In this document: piece by piece, positions 1 through 7,517 of the stretch
How the letters are laid out: every line of letters begins with the position of its first letter
Position numbering within the stretch: the stretch's first letter is position 1
Assembly (NCBI GenBank): GCA_038227045.1
Contig: JBBRQD010000003.1
Span: 62,001 to 126,000, forward strand
Length of the DNA stretch: 64,000 nucleotides
Reading direction: 5' to 3'
From: JANXLS01 sp038227045
GTDB lineage: Bacteria > Planctomycetota > SZUA-567 > H5-PLA8
Program-made: the position numbers and the translations under genes
The notes under the pieces: generated by a model
What the model was told of the DNA's origin: nothing
Seen by the model: the letters and a program-made list of their open reading frames with translations, nothing else
The model's database searches: none

Positions 1-365
1 GCTGCGTCGGCGGATTGTCCGCGCGCCACCAAAGCGCATGCGAGCATCGTTCCGGTTCGGCCCATGCCCGCGCCGCAGTGGATCATCGTGGCAAGCGTAT
101 CGGCTTCCGCATTTTTTAAAAAATCGACGAACGCGTCAATCTGCTCAAGACTAGGCGGCGTGAAATCCGCGATGGGGAGGTGCAGATACCGGAAGCCGAA
201 TTCTTCGATGAACGCTCGTTCCAGCGGCGTCTCGGTCAAAGACACGATCGCGCTGATTTTCCGATCCTTGAGGAATTCGAGATCGTCGCGCAGACGCGCA
301 AACGTACCCGGACGTTCCATGCCGGCCAGCACGCTGTCGATCACGAAGCTGAAATTCGCCGGCAT
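1..365 (-). CDS. Dual-specificity/tyrosine-type protein phosphatase, 3' end cut by window edge
   Basis: The frame is open from the ATG at 365 to the left edge, giving 121 residues and no stop, so the C-terminus lies outside the window. The peptide ends with the cysteine phosphatase signature HCGAGMGRTG at about residues 96-105. The Cys is the expected nucleophile and the Arg binds phosphate. An upstream Asp in PIADFTP may be the general acid. The N-terminus (MPANFSFVIDSVLAGMERPG) resembles cytosolic DSP-like enzymes that begin with a short beta hairpin. A good ribosome site (AAGGAGAG) lies 6 bases before the ATG. It is the last visible gene of a minus-strand cluster. Substrate (protein or small molecule) is unknown. 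Confidence is high for the family and low for the role. Confidence 0.85.
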   Translation of the reverse strand, partial: MPANFSFVIDSVLAGMERPGTFARLRDDLEFLKDRKISAIVSLTETPLERAFIEEFGFRYLHLPIADFTPPSLEQIDAFVDFLKNAEADTLATMIHCGAGMGRTGTMLACALVARGQSADA

Positions 366-388
366 GACTCTCCTTTCAACGAAATCAA

Positions 389-432
389 GTTTCAAGTTTC
401 AGGTTTCAAGTTATCAACCTGAAACTTGAAAC
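389..432. repeat. Inverted repeat, GTTTCAAGTTTCAGG family (copy 1)
   Basis: Two perfect 17-bp arms (389-405 and 416-432) flank a 10-base loop, followed by a T tract at 439-445. The 15-mer GTTTCAAGTTTCAGG at 389-403 recurs exactly at 6078-6092 and 17752-17766. It lies between the acyl-CoA ligase stop and the phosphatase start, so it may attenuate or process the transcript. Confidence 0.85.
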
Positions 433-453
433 CTGGAACCTGAAACCGTTTTT

Positions 454-1905
454 TTACTTCAACAACCGCCGCTGCACTTTACCCGTCGGTCCTTTCGGCA
501 ACTCGGTTCGGAAGAAAATGAACTTTGGAACTTTGTACGCCGCCAGCACCGAGCGGCAGTGTTTCAGCAGTTCTTCCTCGGTCGCTGTCTTGCCCTCGTT
601 CAACACCACGTACGCAACCACGATCTCGCCTTTGCGGTCGTCCTTCTGTCCGGTGACGCCGGCTTCGTGTACCGCGGGATACAGGGCGAGCGCGTTTTCG
701 ACTTCCGCCGGGAAGACCATTTCGCCGGCGACTTTGATCATCTCGCGCAGACGCCCGGTGATGCGGATGTAGCCTTCCGGCGTCAACTCACCCATGTCGC
801 CGGTGCGCAGCCATCCGTCGGGCGTGATGGCCTTCGCGGTCTCTTCGGGGCGGTTGTGATAACCCTTCATCACGCCCGCTCCGCTCACCCAGATTTCGCC
901 CGTCCCGGAAATATCCTTGAGCGTCTCCGGGTCGGCAATTTTTATTTTTACGCCGGGAATCGGCTTGCCCACGGTGCCTTGGCGATTCGCGCTGGGGAGA
1001 TTGAACGAGACGACCGGACTGCTCTCGGTTTGGCCGTAGCCTTCAAGCAGCGGGATGCCGAAGACGCGCTGGAAATTTTCGCGGACGTCGTCGGGCAGCG
1101 CTTCGCCGCCAGCGATCGCGAGGCGCAAATGCCCCATCTCCTGCGGACGGCGCTCCTGCATGCGCGCCAGAATCCGGTACATCGACGGCACCATCAGCAG
1201 CGTGTCGCACTTCAGCGCCGACGCCGTTTTCAACACAGTCTCCGGCTCGAACTTCGGCAACGTCGCCATCGACCCGGCGCAGGCCAGCGGGGCGAGCATC
1301 GTACCGGTGATCGCGAACGTGTGAAAGCTCGGCAGACACGCCAGGATGCGGCACTCCGGCGTCAGGCCCATCGCGGTCACGGCTCCGTCGGCGTTCGAGG
1401 CGAGATTGCGATGCGTCAGCATCACGCCCTTGGGCTGGCCCGTCGTGCCGGATGTATAAAGGAGCGTGCAGATATCGTCGGGTTTCGGCCTCGGCGGAGT
1501 GACGCTTTCGTCGCGTTGAAGCAACGACGAGAATCCAACAACTTTGAACCCCAGCGGCTGCAAGCGCGGCGCAAGCGCATCGGGCGCGACAATGATATCC
1601 GCGCCGGAGTCCTTCAAGATATAGAGCAATTCTTCCGGAGGCAGCAGCAGGTTGAGCGGCAGCGCCTGTTTGTTGGCGTAAAGAGTGCCGAGGTACGCTT
1701 CGACGAACTCGGGCGACATCGGAAAAAAGAGCGCCACAACCGCTCGTTCCGTCTCCTTCGCCAGCACGCGTCCAATGCGCCGCGCCGAATCCATCAACTG
1801 CCCATAGCTCGTTTCGCCATTAGGCGAAACAACCGCAGCCCGCTCGCGGCCCTTGGCCTCCGAGCGCTCCACAACATCCAAAACCGTCAAATCCGCTGCA
1901 ATCAT
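454..1905 (-). CDS. AMP-dependent acyl-CoA synthetase/ligase
   Basis: This is an ANL-superfamily adenylating enzyme that should activate a carboxylic acid with ATP and load it on CoA or a carrier. The P-loop-like motif YTSGTTGQPKGV lies at about residues 150-161. The A5-type motif GYGQTESSP and the hinge region WLRTGDMG follow. The catalytic lysine region PKGPTGKVQRR is at the extreme C-terminus. At 483 residues it is slightly short for long-chain fatty acid ligases but complete. I chose the ATG at 1905; the frame extends upstream to a TTG at 1929, but that lies inside a dispersed repeat. No carrier protein gene is adjacent, so the substrate cannot be told. It sits in a minus-strand cluster after the Minf_1886 gene. 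Confidence 0.9.
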   Translation of the reverse strand: MIAADLTVLDVVERSEAKGRERAAVVSPNGETSYGQLMDSARRIGRVLAKETERAVVALFFPMSPEFVEAYLGTLYANKQALPLNLLLPPEELLYILKDSGADIIVAPDALAPRLQPLGFKVVGFSSLLQRDESVTPPRPKPDDICTLLYTSGTTGQPKGVMLTHRNLASNADGAVTAMGLTPECRILACLPSFHTFAITGTMLAPLACAGSMATLPKFEPETVLKTASALKCDTLLMVPSMYRILARMQERRPQEMGHLRLAIAGGEALPDDVRENFQRVFGIPLLEGYGQTESSPVVSFNLPSANRQGTVGKPIPGVKIKIADPETLKDISGTGEIWVSGAGVMKGYHNRPEETAKAITPDGWLRTGDMGELTPEGYIRITGRLREMIKVAGEMVFPAEVENALALYPAVHEAGVTGQKDDRKGEIVVAYVVLNEGKTATEEELLKHCRSVLAAYKVPKFIFFRTELPKGPTGKVQRRLLK

Positions 1906-1945
1906 GGTGTTGAATTCCGTAAAACCCAAAAAATATTCGCGTTCA

Positions 1946-1971
1946 TTCGCGAAAATTCGCGTTATTCGCGG
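1946..1971. repeat. Dispersed repeat, CGCGAATAACGCGAA family (copy 1)
   Basis: These 26 bases are an exact reverse-complement match to 49816-49841, 48 kb away. Looser relatives lie at 53115-53153, near 29620 and near 61315. The copy sits between the Minf_1886 gene stop and the acyl-CoA ligase start. Short CGCGAA units recur within it, so it can fold on itself. Confidence 0.85.
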
Positions 1972-1989
1972 TTAAAAAGCTCTCGACGT

Positions 1990-2370
1990 TCAATCTTCCA
2001 ATTCGATCTTCATGTCGCGTTCAAAGGCTTCTTCAAAATCGTAGATGTCGGCGAAGTCTGCGCGCGTGTCGGAGTCCTGTTTGGACATGATGTCTTCTTC
2101 AATCAGATTGAACACCAGTTCGCCGAAATCCGCCGTTCCCGTGATGCCCCATTGATTGAGCACGGTCCGCGCCATCAGCCCAAACCGTTCGCGTGCAAGC
2201 TCGCGCATGCCCAGCACCAGTTCACGCCCGGAGACATGCCCGCGCCGTCCGCGCCGCTGCATCGTAAACTCGAGACCCTCCTGCACGAAGCGGTAGGCTT
2301 CGCGCCGATACCGGTCGTCGCGCACGAGGATCTGCGACAGCTTCTGCTCTTCGTCCCGTTCGTCACTCAT
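1990..2370 (-). CDS. Minf_1886 family conserved protein
   Basis: This 126-residue protein matches what I know of the Minf_1886 family, a small conserved protein of Verrucomicrobia and Planctomycetes with no assigned function. Recognisable stretches are RYRREAYRFVQEGLEF near residues 20-36, GRELVLGMRELARERFG near 47-64 and WGITGTADFGELVFNLIE near 73-90. The rest is acidic, ending in a D/E-rich tail. No signal peptide or membrane segment is visible, so it should be cytoplasmic. ATG start; a GGAGAG sequence lies about 13 bases upstream, rather far. It lies between holB and the acyl-CoA ligase gene on the same strand. In other genomes it is often near replication or translation genes, which fits holB and tmk here, but no mechanism can be claimed. 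Confidence 0.85.
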   Translation of the reverse strand: MSDERDEEQKLSQILVRDDRYRREAYRFVQEGLEFTMQRRGRRGHVSGRELVLGMRELARERFGLMARTVLNQWGITGTADFGELVFNLIEEDIMSKQDSDTRADFADIYDFEEAFERDMKIELED

Positions 2371-2462
2371 AAATTAAAACGACTCTCCACGCAGTCTGGC
2401 GAAATCGATGCGCTACTATGATCGTCCAAAAGAGCGATTGTGCCACATAAAATCCCCGCGCG

Positions 2463-3698
2463 TCATTCGTTCGTCAGCGCCTCTCTCATCCGCCCTGCCA
2501 GCGCACGGGCGACAATGTCGCCGCGGACGTACAGACGCGCCGCGAGCAGCGCTTCGCGCAGCGCGCGCAACGACTTTTCGCAGCCTTCCGCGCCGAACTT
2601 GGCTCCCAGCGCACGGGCGAAATCCGGGCGGTCGGGCTGCAACACCAGCGTGGATGAATTTGCGCCGGACGCCGCACAGACCAGCCCGTCGCGGAAACAC
2701 ACTTCGCACAGCGCCAGCAGGCGGGTGAAGACATGGCGCTTCCAGCCGGCCACGGTTTTAGCCGCGCCTTCGTCGGCCTGTCCACCGGCATCTTCGTCCT
2801 CGCGTGGCGCGCTGTCATCCTCTTCGTCCTGCGTTTCTTTGTCCTGTTCGAACAGGCGTGTGCCTTCGGATTCGGCGAGTTTCCACAGTCCCGCGCCAAA
2901 GAGCAGAAAGGTCCGGGCGTTGAAATTCTCGAGACCCGCGATCACCGCGGCGCGCCACGTTTTCAAATCGCCGCCCACCAATTCCAGCGCGCGCCCGATA
3001 CTGCCGTCGGCGAGCGCGGCGGCAACCTTCACATCGTTGTCTTCCATGACCGGCCAGCGGCGTTTCAAGCCCTCGCCGACTTCGCCGCTTGCCAGTCGTT
3101 TAAATTGAACGGTCTGCACCCGCGAGACGATGGTTTCAAGCAAGCCTTCCGGCTGGCTGCTGGTGAGAATGATCAGCGACGCGGCGGGCGGCTCTTCAAG
3201 CGTTTTGAGAAATGCGTTGGCCGCTTCGGCCTGTCCGCGGCAGAGGCGCTGTGCTTCGGGAACGATCACAACGCGCTTTTCGCCGGCCATCGGCGAGCGG
3301 TGCAGTTGCTCGCAGACGTACTGAATCGATTCGAGCTTGATGATCGGATCCTGGTCGCCGACGCGTTTCTCCGCACGCGCGGAACCGCCATCGCTGCCTT
3401 TTCCTTTTGAAAAAGTGAGCAGCGAAATAACGTCCGGGTGTTCAATCTGCGCGCCGTTGCGAGCGCCGAACCAGCGGCAGGATTTGCACGCGCCGCACGG
3501 CGTGTCGGGCGCAAGCGGGGCGTGGCACAGGGCGGCTTGAGCGAACGCATACGCCGCGCTGCGCTTGCCCACGCCAGTGGGGCCGCTGAAGAGGTAACCG
3601 TGCGCCAGCCGTTTCGAATTGAGCGTGGTGCGCAGGTACGCCTTCGCGGGAATTTGTCCGATCAGTTCGTCCCAGATCATTGAAGGGGGAGACCTCAT
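2463..3698 (-). CDS. holB: DNA polymerase III delta' subunit (clamp-loader ATPase-like)
   Basis: This AAA+ clamp-loader protein should help load the sliding clamp at replication forks. The N-terminus has WDELIGQIPAKAYLRTTL, then the Walker A motif GPTGVGKR at about residues 39-46. Four cysteines at about 58, 68, 71 and 74 (the last three as CGACKSC) form the zinc module typical of gamma/delta' subunits. The LEEPPAASLIILTSS segment is the usual pre-sensor stretch. An odd feature is a long acidic, low-complexity stretch around residues 280-312 in the C-terminal third, probably a disordered loop. The start is ambiguous: ATG at 3698 (used here) or ATG at 3680, which gives the more family-like N-terminus MIWDELIGQ. 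It neighbours tmk, a classic pairing. Confidence 0.9.
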   Translation of the reverse strand: MRSPPSMIWDELIGQIPAKAYLRTTLNSKRLAHGYLFSGPTGVGKRSAAYAFAQAALCHAPLAPDTPCGACKSCRWFGARNGAQIEHPDVISLLTFSKGKGSDGGSARAEKRVGDQDPIIKLESIQYVCEQLHRSPMAGEKRVVIVPEAQRLCRGQAEAANAFLKTLEEPPAASLIILTSSQPEGLLETIVSRVQTVQFKRLASGEVGEGLKRRWPVMEDNDVKVAAALADGSIGRALELVGGDLKTWRAAVIAGLENFNARTFLLFGAGLWKLAESEGTRLFEQDKETQDEEDDSAPREDEDAGGQADEGAAKTVAGWKRHVFTRLLALCEVCFRDGLVCAASGANSSTLVLQPDRPDFARALGAKFGAEGCEKSLRALREALLAARLYVRGDIVARALAGRMREALTNE

Positions 3699-3700
3699 TC

Positions 3701-3757
3701 GTTCGGAGTTCAGCCTTTAGGCTGTCCCGAATGCAGCCTGAAGGCTGAACCCCGAAC
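3701..3757. repeat. Imperfect inverted repeat, TTCAGCCTTCAGGCTG family
   Basis: Arms 3701-3724 and 3734-3757 pair at 22 of 24 positions with a 9-base loop. It fills almost the whole 63-bp gap between tmk (stop 3762) and holB (start 3698). Each arm contains its own small palindrome (CAGCCT/AGGCTG), so cruciform structures are possible. Confidence 0.85.
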
Positions 3758-3761
3758 CCTT

Positions 3762-4409
3762 CTACTTTTTCAACAGCGCTTCAATTTTGGACCAAATGCG
3801 TTTGCTGACATCCTGCTCGGTCCCGCTCCCGTCGATTAGTGTAAACACGTCTTTGTGTTGCTTCGTTTCCTTTTGGAATCCTTTGAATACGCGATCTAGG
3901 TATATGTCGCCCTTCGATTCCATCCGGTCCGCCTGACCGGCCTGCCGGATCGCGCGGCGTTCGGCGCTGATTTCGGCGGGTACAAATAGCACGAGATAGG
4001 CGTCGGGCTTCAAGCCGTCCGCGGCTGCGTCGGAGAGCGTCTTGATCGTTTTTTTCTTGATGCCGCCCGCATAGCCTTGATACACGAGCGTCGAAAGCGT
4101 GAAGCGATCGCAGACGATCCACTCGCCGCGTTCGAGCGCCGGGCGGATGACTTCGCGAATGAGTTGCGCGCGCGCGGCCTGAAACAGAAACGCTTCGGCG
4201 AGCGAATCGATGTGGATTTTGGTCTGATCGAGCAACAACGCGCGGATCGATTCGCCCAGCGCGGTGCCGCCGGGTTCCCGCAGCGCTTTCACGACAATGC
4301 CGCGTTTTTCAAGCTCGGCGCAGAGCATCTTCGCATGGGTGGTTTTGCCGACTCCGTCCGGGCCGTCGAGGACAATAAAGCGGCCTGGCTTGGCTTTTTT
4401 CTTTTTCAC
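3762..4409 (-). CDS. tmk: Thymidylate kinase
   Basis: This 215-residue P-loop kinase phosphorylates dTMP to dTDP using ATP, in the dTTP supply pathway. The Walker A motif GPDGVGKTT is at about residues 16-24. The DR motif with following helix reads DRFTLSTLVYQGYAGG, diagnostic for thymidylate kinases. REPGGTALGE matches the family signature after strand 2. Length is normal. The start codon is GTG at 4409 followed by a lysine-rich N-terminus (KKKKAKPGR), unusual but without effect on the fold. It lies directly upstream of holB on the same strand. The gap holds an inverted repeat, so the two genes may not be tightly coupled. Confidence 0.95.
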   Translation of the reverse strand: MKKKKAKPGRFIVLDGPDGVGKTTHAKMLCAELEKRGIVVKALREPGGTALGESIRALLLDQTKIHIDSLAEAFLFQAARAQLIREVIRPALERGEWIVCDRFTLSTLVYQGYAGGIKKKTIKTLSDAAADGLKPDAYLVLFVPAEISAERRAIRQAGQADRMESKGDIYLDRVFKGFQKETKQHKDVFTLIDGSGTEQDVSKRIWSKIEALLKK

Positions 4410-4462
4410 GATGGGATCCAGAGAGACGATTGAAAGAGGCCGGATCGGCCATTCATTTTGTT

Positions 4463-4489
4463 GGGTCGAGACGGCCCAACCACTTTCTG
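4463..4489. repeat. Dispersed repeat, GGGCCGAGACGGCCC family (intergenic copy)
   Basis: This 27-base unit matches 17178-17204 at 25 of 27 positions; that second copy lies inside a glycosyltransferase gene. The core folds as GGGYC-GAGAC-GGCCC. It occupies the gap between the lipoyl-domain gene and tmk. Confidence 0.8.
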
Positions 4490-4501
4490 CCCAGCCATGT
4501 C

Positions 4502-4738
4502 CTATTCGTATTCGGCGATCTTCTGGCCCTGCACGACTTTCTCGCCTTCTTTGACCAGAATGCGAACGATGCGCCCGGGCTCGGCCGCGGGCAGATTGAA
4601 CGCGGCTTTGTCGGTGACCAATTCAGCCAGGTCGTCGCCCACCTGCACCAACTTGCCGGCTTCGACATACCAGAAATTGAGCAACGTTTCAGTCTGCTTC
4701 TGCTCGCCCAACGGAGGCACTTCAACGTATTTCAGCAT
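4502..4738 (-). CDS. Free-standing lipoyl/biotinyl-attachment domain protein
   Basis: This 78-residue protein is a single biotinyl/lipoyl domain. The attachment hairpin reads LVTDKAAFNLPA, with the lysine in the TDKA context of lipoate-carrying E2 domains. GEKVVQGQKIAEYE forms the matching C-terminal strand. The N-terminus MLKYVEVPPLGE resembles the start of 2-oxoacid dehydrogenase E2 subunits, but the E1-binding and acyltransferase domains are absent. I chose the ATG at 4738; the frame extends to a TTG at 4804 through a repeat-like sequence, which is less likely. The lysine is presumably lipoylated, less likely biotinylated. No partner enzyme is nearby, so it may serve an E2 core elsewhere or be an evolutionary remnant. 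Confidence 0.85.
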   Translation of the reverse strand: MLKYVEVPPLGEQKQTETLLNFWYVEAGKLVQVGDDLAELVTDKAAFNLPAAEPGRIVRILVKEGEKVVQGQKIAEYE

Positions 4739-4760
4739 AGTTGAATAGTGTACGCCAAAT

Positions 4761-4784
4761 AGCCGCGACCGCAAGGGAGCGGTT
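4761..4784. repeat. Dispersed repeat, CGACCGCAAGGGA family (copy 1)
   Basis: These 24 bases match 29561-29584 at 21 of 24 positions in the same orientation. The CCGC/GCGG ends can pair over AAGGGA. The following 4791-4830 is a second, low-complexity element built of TTCAACCTTCAA units, placed between the ubiX stop and the lipoyl-domain start. Confidence 0.7.
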
Positions 4785-4822
4785 AGCGTGAACTGAACTT
4801 TCAACCTTCAACTTTCAAACCT

Positions 4823-5440
4823 TCAACCCTTTATTTCCCCCCAGCGCTTCACCAGATCGTGTTCGATCTTCAAATGATCCAGCACCCGCGCGACGACGAA
4901 ATCGACCATGTCTCCGACGCTCTTCGGCTTGCCGTAAAATCCCGGGCTTGCCGGGAGCACGATCGCGCCGAGTTCGGAGAGGGTCAGCAGATTCTTCAGA
5001 TGGATCGTCGAATATGGCGTTTCGCGTGGCACGAGGATCAGCCGGCGTCGCTCCTTGATCATCACGTCGGCCGCACGTTCGATCAGATTGTCCGAGATGC
5101 CGTGCGCAATTGCCGCGACGCAGCCCATCGAACACGGCACGATGGCCATCGCTTCGATTTGGAAACTGCCCGACGCGACCGGCCCGGCGATGTTGTCGTA
5201 ATGATGGTAAACGAGATTTGCCGACGCGCTCAGTCCCAACGACGCCGGTTCGAATTTATCGAGATTGACATCGCAGCCTTCTTCAATCAGCAGCACTTTT
5301 TTCGCCGACGGCGAAATCAGCAGATGCGTTTCGATCTCGCTGCGCTTGAGCAGTTCTTCCAGCAATCGCCGCCCGTAGATCGCACCGCTGGCGCCGGTGA
5401 TGGCCAACGCGATGCGCCGTTTCTTGAAGGGTTCAGACAT
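4823..5440 (-). CDS. ubiX: Flavin prenyltransferase UbiX
   Basis: UbiX joins dimethylallyl phosphate to FMN to make prenylated FMN, the cofactor of UbiD-type decarboxylases. The flavodoxin-like fold starts with ALAITGASGAIYGRRLLEEL. The segments IVPCSMGCVAAIAHGISDNL and VPRETPYSTIHLKNLL are the substrate-binding regions conserved in UbiX/Pad1 enzymes. ASPGFYGKP near the C-terminus is also diagnostic. Length of 205 residues is standard. No UbiD partner is in the window. ATG start at 5440; no clear ribosome site is seen. It is the first gene of the minus-strand cluster and faces the divergent gene at 5539, so a promoter is expected in 5441-5538. Confidence 0.95.
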   Translation of the reverse strand: MSEPFKKRRIALAITGASGAIYGRRLLEELLKRSEIETHLLISPSAKKVLLIEEGCDVNLDKFEPASLGLSASANLVYHHYDNIAGPVASGSFQIEAMAIVPCSMGCVAAIAHGISDNLIERAADVMIKERRRLILVPRETPYSTIHLKNLLTLSELGAIVLPASPGFYGKPKSVGDMVDFVVARVLDHLKIEHDLVKRWGEIKG

Positions 5441-5538
5441 GGCCGCAAAACCTCGAACTTTTTTTCCGCTCGCAGACTCACGCTGCCATTTATACTGTGT
5501 TAGTCGCGTTGCCGAACTGGCAGAATCGAGGAAAAATC

Positions 5539-6072
5539 ATGTCTGAATCCACATCCAAACCCGCGCTGGGATTGAATACCGTCGTCGCTCATCCGTTGTT
5601 CGGGACTGGCCGCATCGTGGCCTACGAAAACGACTGTTACGTCACGATGTTCAAAGGCGGCGAAGTCAAACACGTCGCGTTCACGTTCGACGCCATGACC
5701 GCCGAAAAAGTCATCGGCGATCCGCAACTCGATTCGCTCAAACTCGCCATGCGCGAAGTCCTCGGCGATTACGGCTGGCTCGATGTCGATCTCGAAATGG
5801 GCAAGCGCTGGGTCGGCGGCTCGATGAAACTCATTCCGGGGAAAACCGACACGCAGCCGAAAGATGTGCCGCTGGAAATGTTCTTCAAGAAAATCATCGG
5901 CATCCGCGACAAGCTGCGCGTGCTCGAACAGAAAATCAACGCGCATCCGGTGCTGACGCCCGAAGAAAAATTGGATTTCGATGGCTACATCACACGCTGC
6001 TACGGAAGCCTGACGACGTTCAATGTTTTGTTCAATGCGAAGGAATCGCAGTTCAGAGGGCAGGGGGAATAA
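5539..6072 (+). CDS. Conserved protein with N-terminal SH3-like (UvrD-tail type) domain
   Basis: This 177-residue cytoplasmic protein has unknown function. The N-terminal 45 residues, including VVAHPLFGTGRIVAYENDCY and FKGGEVKHVAF, follow the pattern V.HP.FG.G.V....V.F..G..K.... This pattern is typical of the small beta-barrel at the tail of UvrD-like helicases and CarD-like proteins, suggesting protein or nucleic-acid contact. The rest is predicted helical (FFKKIIGIRDKLRVLEQKIN) with no motif I recognise. I chose the ATG at 5539 because AGGA sits just upstream; an in-frame earlier start at 5497 would add an unlikely tail. It is transcribed away from ubiX and converges on the decarboxylase gene, with a repeat between the two stops. 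Confidence 0.75.
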   Translation: MSESTSKPALGLNTVVAHPLFGTGRIVAYENDCYVTMFKGGEVKHVAFTFDAMTAEKVIGDPQLDSLKLAMREVLGDYGWLDVDLEMGKRWVGGSMKLIPGKTDTQPKDVPLEMFFKKIIGIRDKLRVLEQKINAHPVLTPEEKLDFDGYITRCYGSLTTFNVLFNAKESQFRGQGE

Positions 6073-6077
6073 CGGCG

Positions 6078-6127
6078 GTTTCAAGTTTCAGGTTGAGTAT
6101 TGCAGCCCTCAATCAAAAACCTGAAAC
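6078..6127. repeat. Inverted repeat, GTTTCAAGTTTCAGG family (copy 2)
   Basis: The 15-mer at 6078-6092 is identical to those at 389 and 17752. A 10-bp arm at 6085-6094 pairs with 6118-6127. It lies between two convergent stop codons, where it could act as a bidirectional terminator. Confidence 0.8.
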
Positions 6128-6132
6128 CATTT

Positions 6133-7353
6133 TTACACCACGATCACCTTCGCCGGCGGAATCCCATTAAAAACCACCGCGCTGGCGCACGAATACGAGC
6201 CGATGTTCGGCACGTATACCACGTCGGCAACGTCTAGTTCGGGCAGATCTTCGCTCAACGAAATCGTGTCGAATGAATCGCACGTCGGGCCGGCGAGTAT
6301 CGTCGAGAATTTCTGGCCGCGCTTGAGCGCCTTGAATTCGTATTTGCAATGATCGAAGACGATGCCGGAGAAATCGCCGTAGACGCCGTCGTCGAGGTAA
6401 TAATAATTCTTGTTGTTGCGGATCGCGCGGCCGACCAGGCGCGTGATCAGGGTGCCCGTCGGGCCGCTGAGCGCGCGGCCGGGCTCGGCGATGATGTCGA
6501 TGTCTTTCGGAAAAAGCCGGTCGAGTTCGCGGCGGAGTTTCGAGCCGAAACTTTCGATTGTGTATGTGTCGTAGTCGAAATGTTTGATCGGAAAACCGCC
6601 GCCGATGTCCACGCATTTAAACGGCACGCCGTGCGATGCGGCTTCCTTCATCAGGTTGGCGGCGACTTCAAACGCGCGCATGTAATTTTCAATATTCGTG
6701 CACTGCGAGCCGACGTGGAAACTGATGCCTTCGGGTTTCAAACCCAGCGTTTTGGCCTTGCGCAGCATCGGCACGATTTGATCCTGGTCCGCGCCGAATT
6801 TCAACGAGAGCTCGACGATGCTGCCGATGTTGCCGACTTTTAAGCGCGCAAGGACGCGGGCACCGGGCGCGTGTTCGGCAATTTTGTAAAGCTCCGGCTC
6901 GTTGTCAAACGTGACGAAGTCGATCTTGGTCTTCTTGCAGAATTTCAGCGCTTCGGGGCGCTTGATCGTGTTGGCGAAAATAATGCTTTCGGGCGGCACG
7001 CCCTGATTGAGGACGTGCCGAATCTCGCCTTCGCTGGCGCAGTCGAAACACCCGCCGAGATCGCGCACGGTCTTGATGATGTCGGCGTGCGGATTCGATT
7101 TTATCGCGTAAAAGAGCCGGACCCGCGGCAGCAGTTTTCGAAAGCGTTTGTATTCGTCAATGAGCTTCGATTTATCGATGACGAGCAGTGGCGTGCCGTG
7201 CAACTTTATCAACGCGCGGATGCGCTGCGCGAGCGGCAGCTTCATGATTTTTGCCGGCGTTTTATGGACCGCGGCGGGGACGAACTGCGCCTCACTAAGA
7301 ATGGCCGGTCCATATTGGTTTTCGGGCAGCGATGGGGACGCGTTCGTTTCCAA
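6133..7353 (-). CDS. PLP-dependent ornithine/lysine-type decarboxylase (alanine racemase-like fold)
   Basis: This 406-residue fold-type III decarboxylase most likely makes putrescine from ornithine. The PLP lysine is K85 in FYAIKSN. The glycine-rich phosphate-binding stretch is VDIGGGFPIKH, and EPGRALSG follows. The C-terminal AGPTCDSFD carries the cysteine and aspartate that define ornithine decarboxylases over diaminopimelate decarboxylases. A 45-residue N-terminal extension precedes the barrel. The start codon appears to be TTG at 7353, supported by a strong GAGGAG site 7-8 bases upstream and no closer ATG. No other polyamine gene is adjacent. Lysine or mixed specificity is possible. Confidence 0.9.
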   Translation of the reverse strand: METNASPSLPENQYGPAILSEAQFVPAAVHKTPAKIMKLPLAQRIRALIKLHGTPLLVIDKSKLIDEYKRFRKLLPRVRLFYAIKSNPHADIIKTVRDLGGCFDCASEGEIRHVLNQGVPPESIIFANTIKRPEALKFCKKTKIDFVTFDNEPELYKIAEHAPGARVLARLKVGNIGSIVELSLKFGADQDQIVPMLRKAKTLGLKPEGISFHVGSQCTNIENYMRAFEVAANLMKEAASHGVPFKCVDIGGGFPIKHFDYDTYTIESFGSKLRRELDRLFPKDIDIIAEPGRALSGPTGTLITRLVGRAIRNNKNYYYLDDGVYGDFSGIVFDHCKYEFKALKRGQKFSTILAGPTCDSFDTISLSEDLPELDVADVVYVPNIGSYSCASAVVFNGIPPAKVIVV

Positions 7354-7483
7354 CGAAAGACTCCTCGAATGTCGGGCGGTGTGAACTCAGTTTAACGGTT
7401 AAAGAGGGGATACTATGGAATTATTTTCGCGCGTGTCAACTGAAATGATGCGGAGTTCATAAAGACTTTACGGAGGGCAGACA

Positions 7484-7515
7484 GGGAGACAAGGAGACCG
7501 GTCTCCTTGTCTCCC
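7484..7515. repeat. Perfect 32-bp palindrome, GAGACAAGGAGACC family (copy 1)
   Basis: Each 16-base half (7484-7499, 7500-7515) is the exact reverse complement of the other with no spacer, centred on CCGG. It shares the 15-mer CCGGTCTCCTTGTCT with the element at 62300-62395. It ends 2 bases before the stop of the DUF2760 gene and lies 131 bases before the decarboxylase start. The rest of 7354-7517 shows nothing else recognisable. Confidence 0.95.
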
Positions 7516-7517
7516 GT

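Noticed and set aside
559..2421. Long plus-strand open frame of 620 codons opposite the ligase and Minf_1886 genes
   Set aside because: It is rich in Arg, His and Gln with no recognisable domain, lies antisense to two well-supported genes and spans a repeat. It is a GC-skew shadow.
4502..4804. Longer TTG start of the lipoyl-domain protein
   Set aside because: The extra 22 residues come from repeat-like sequence and do not match the family; the ATG at 4738 gives the normal domain start.
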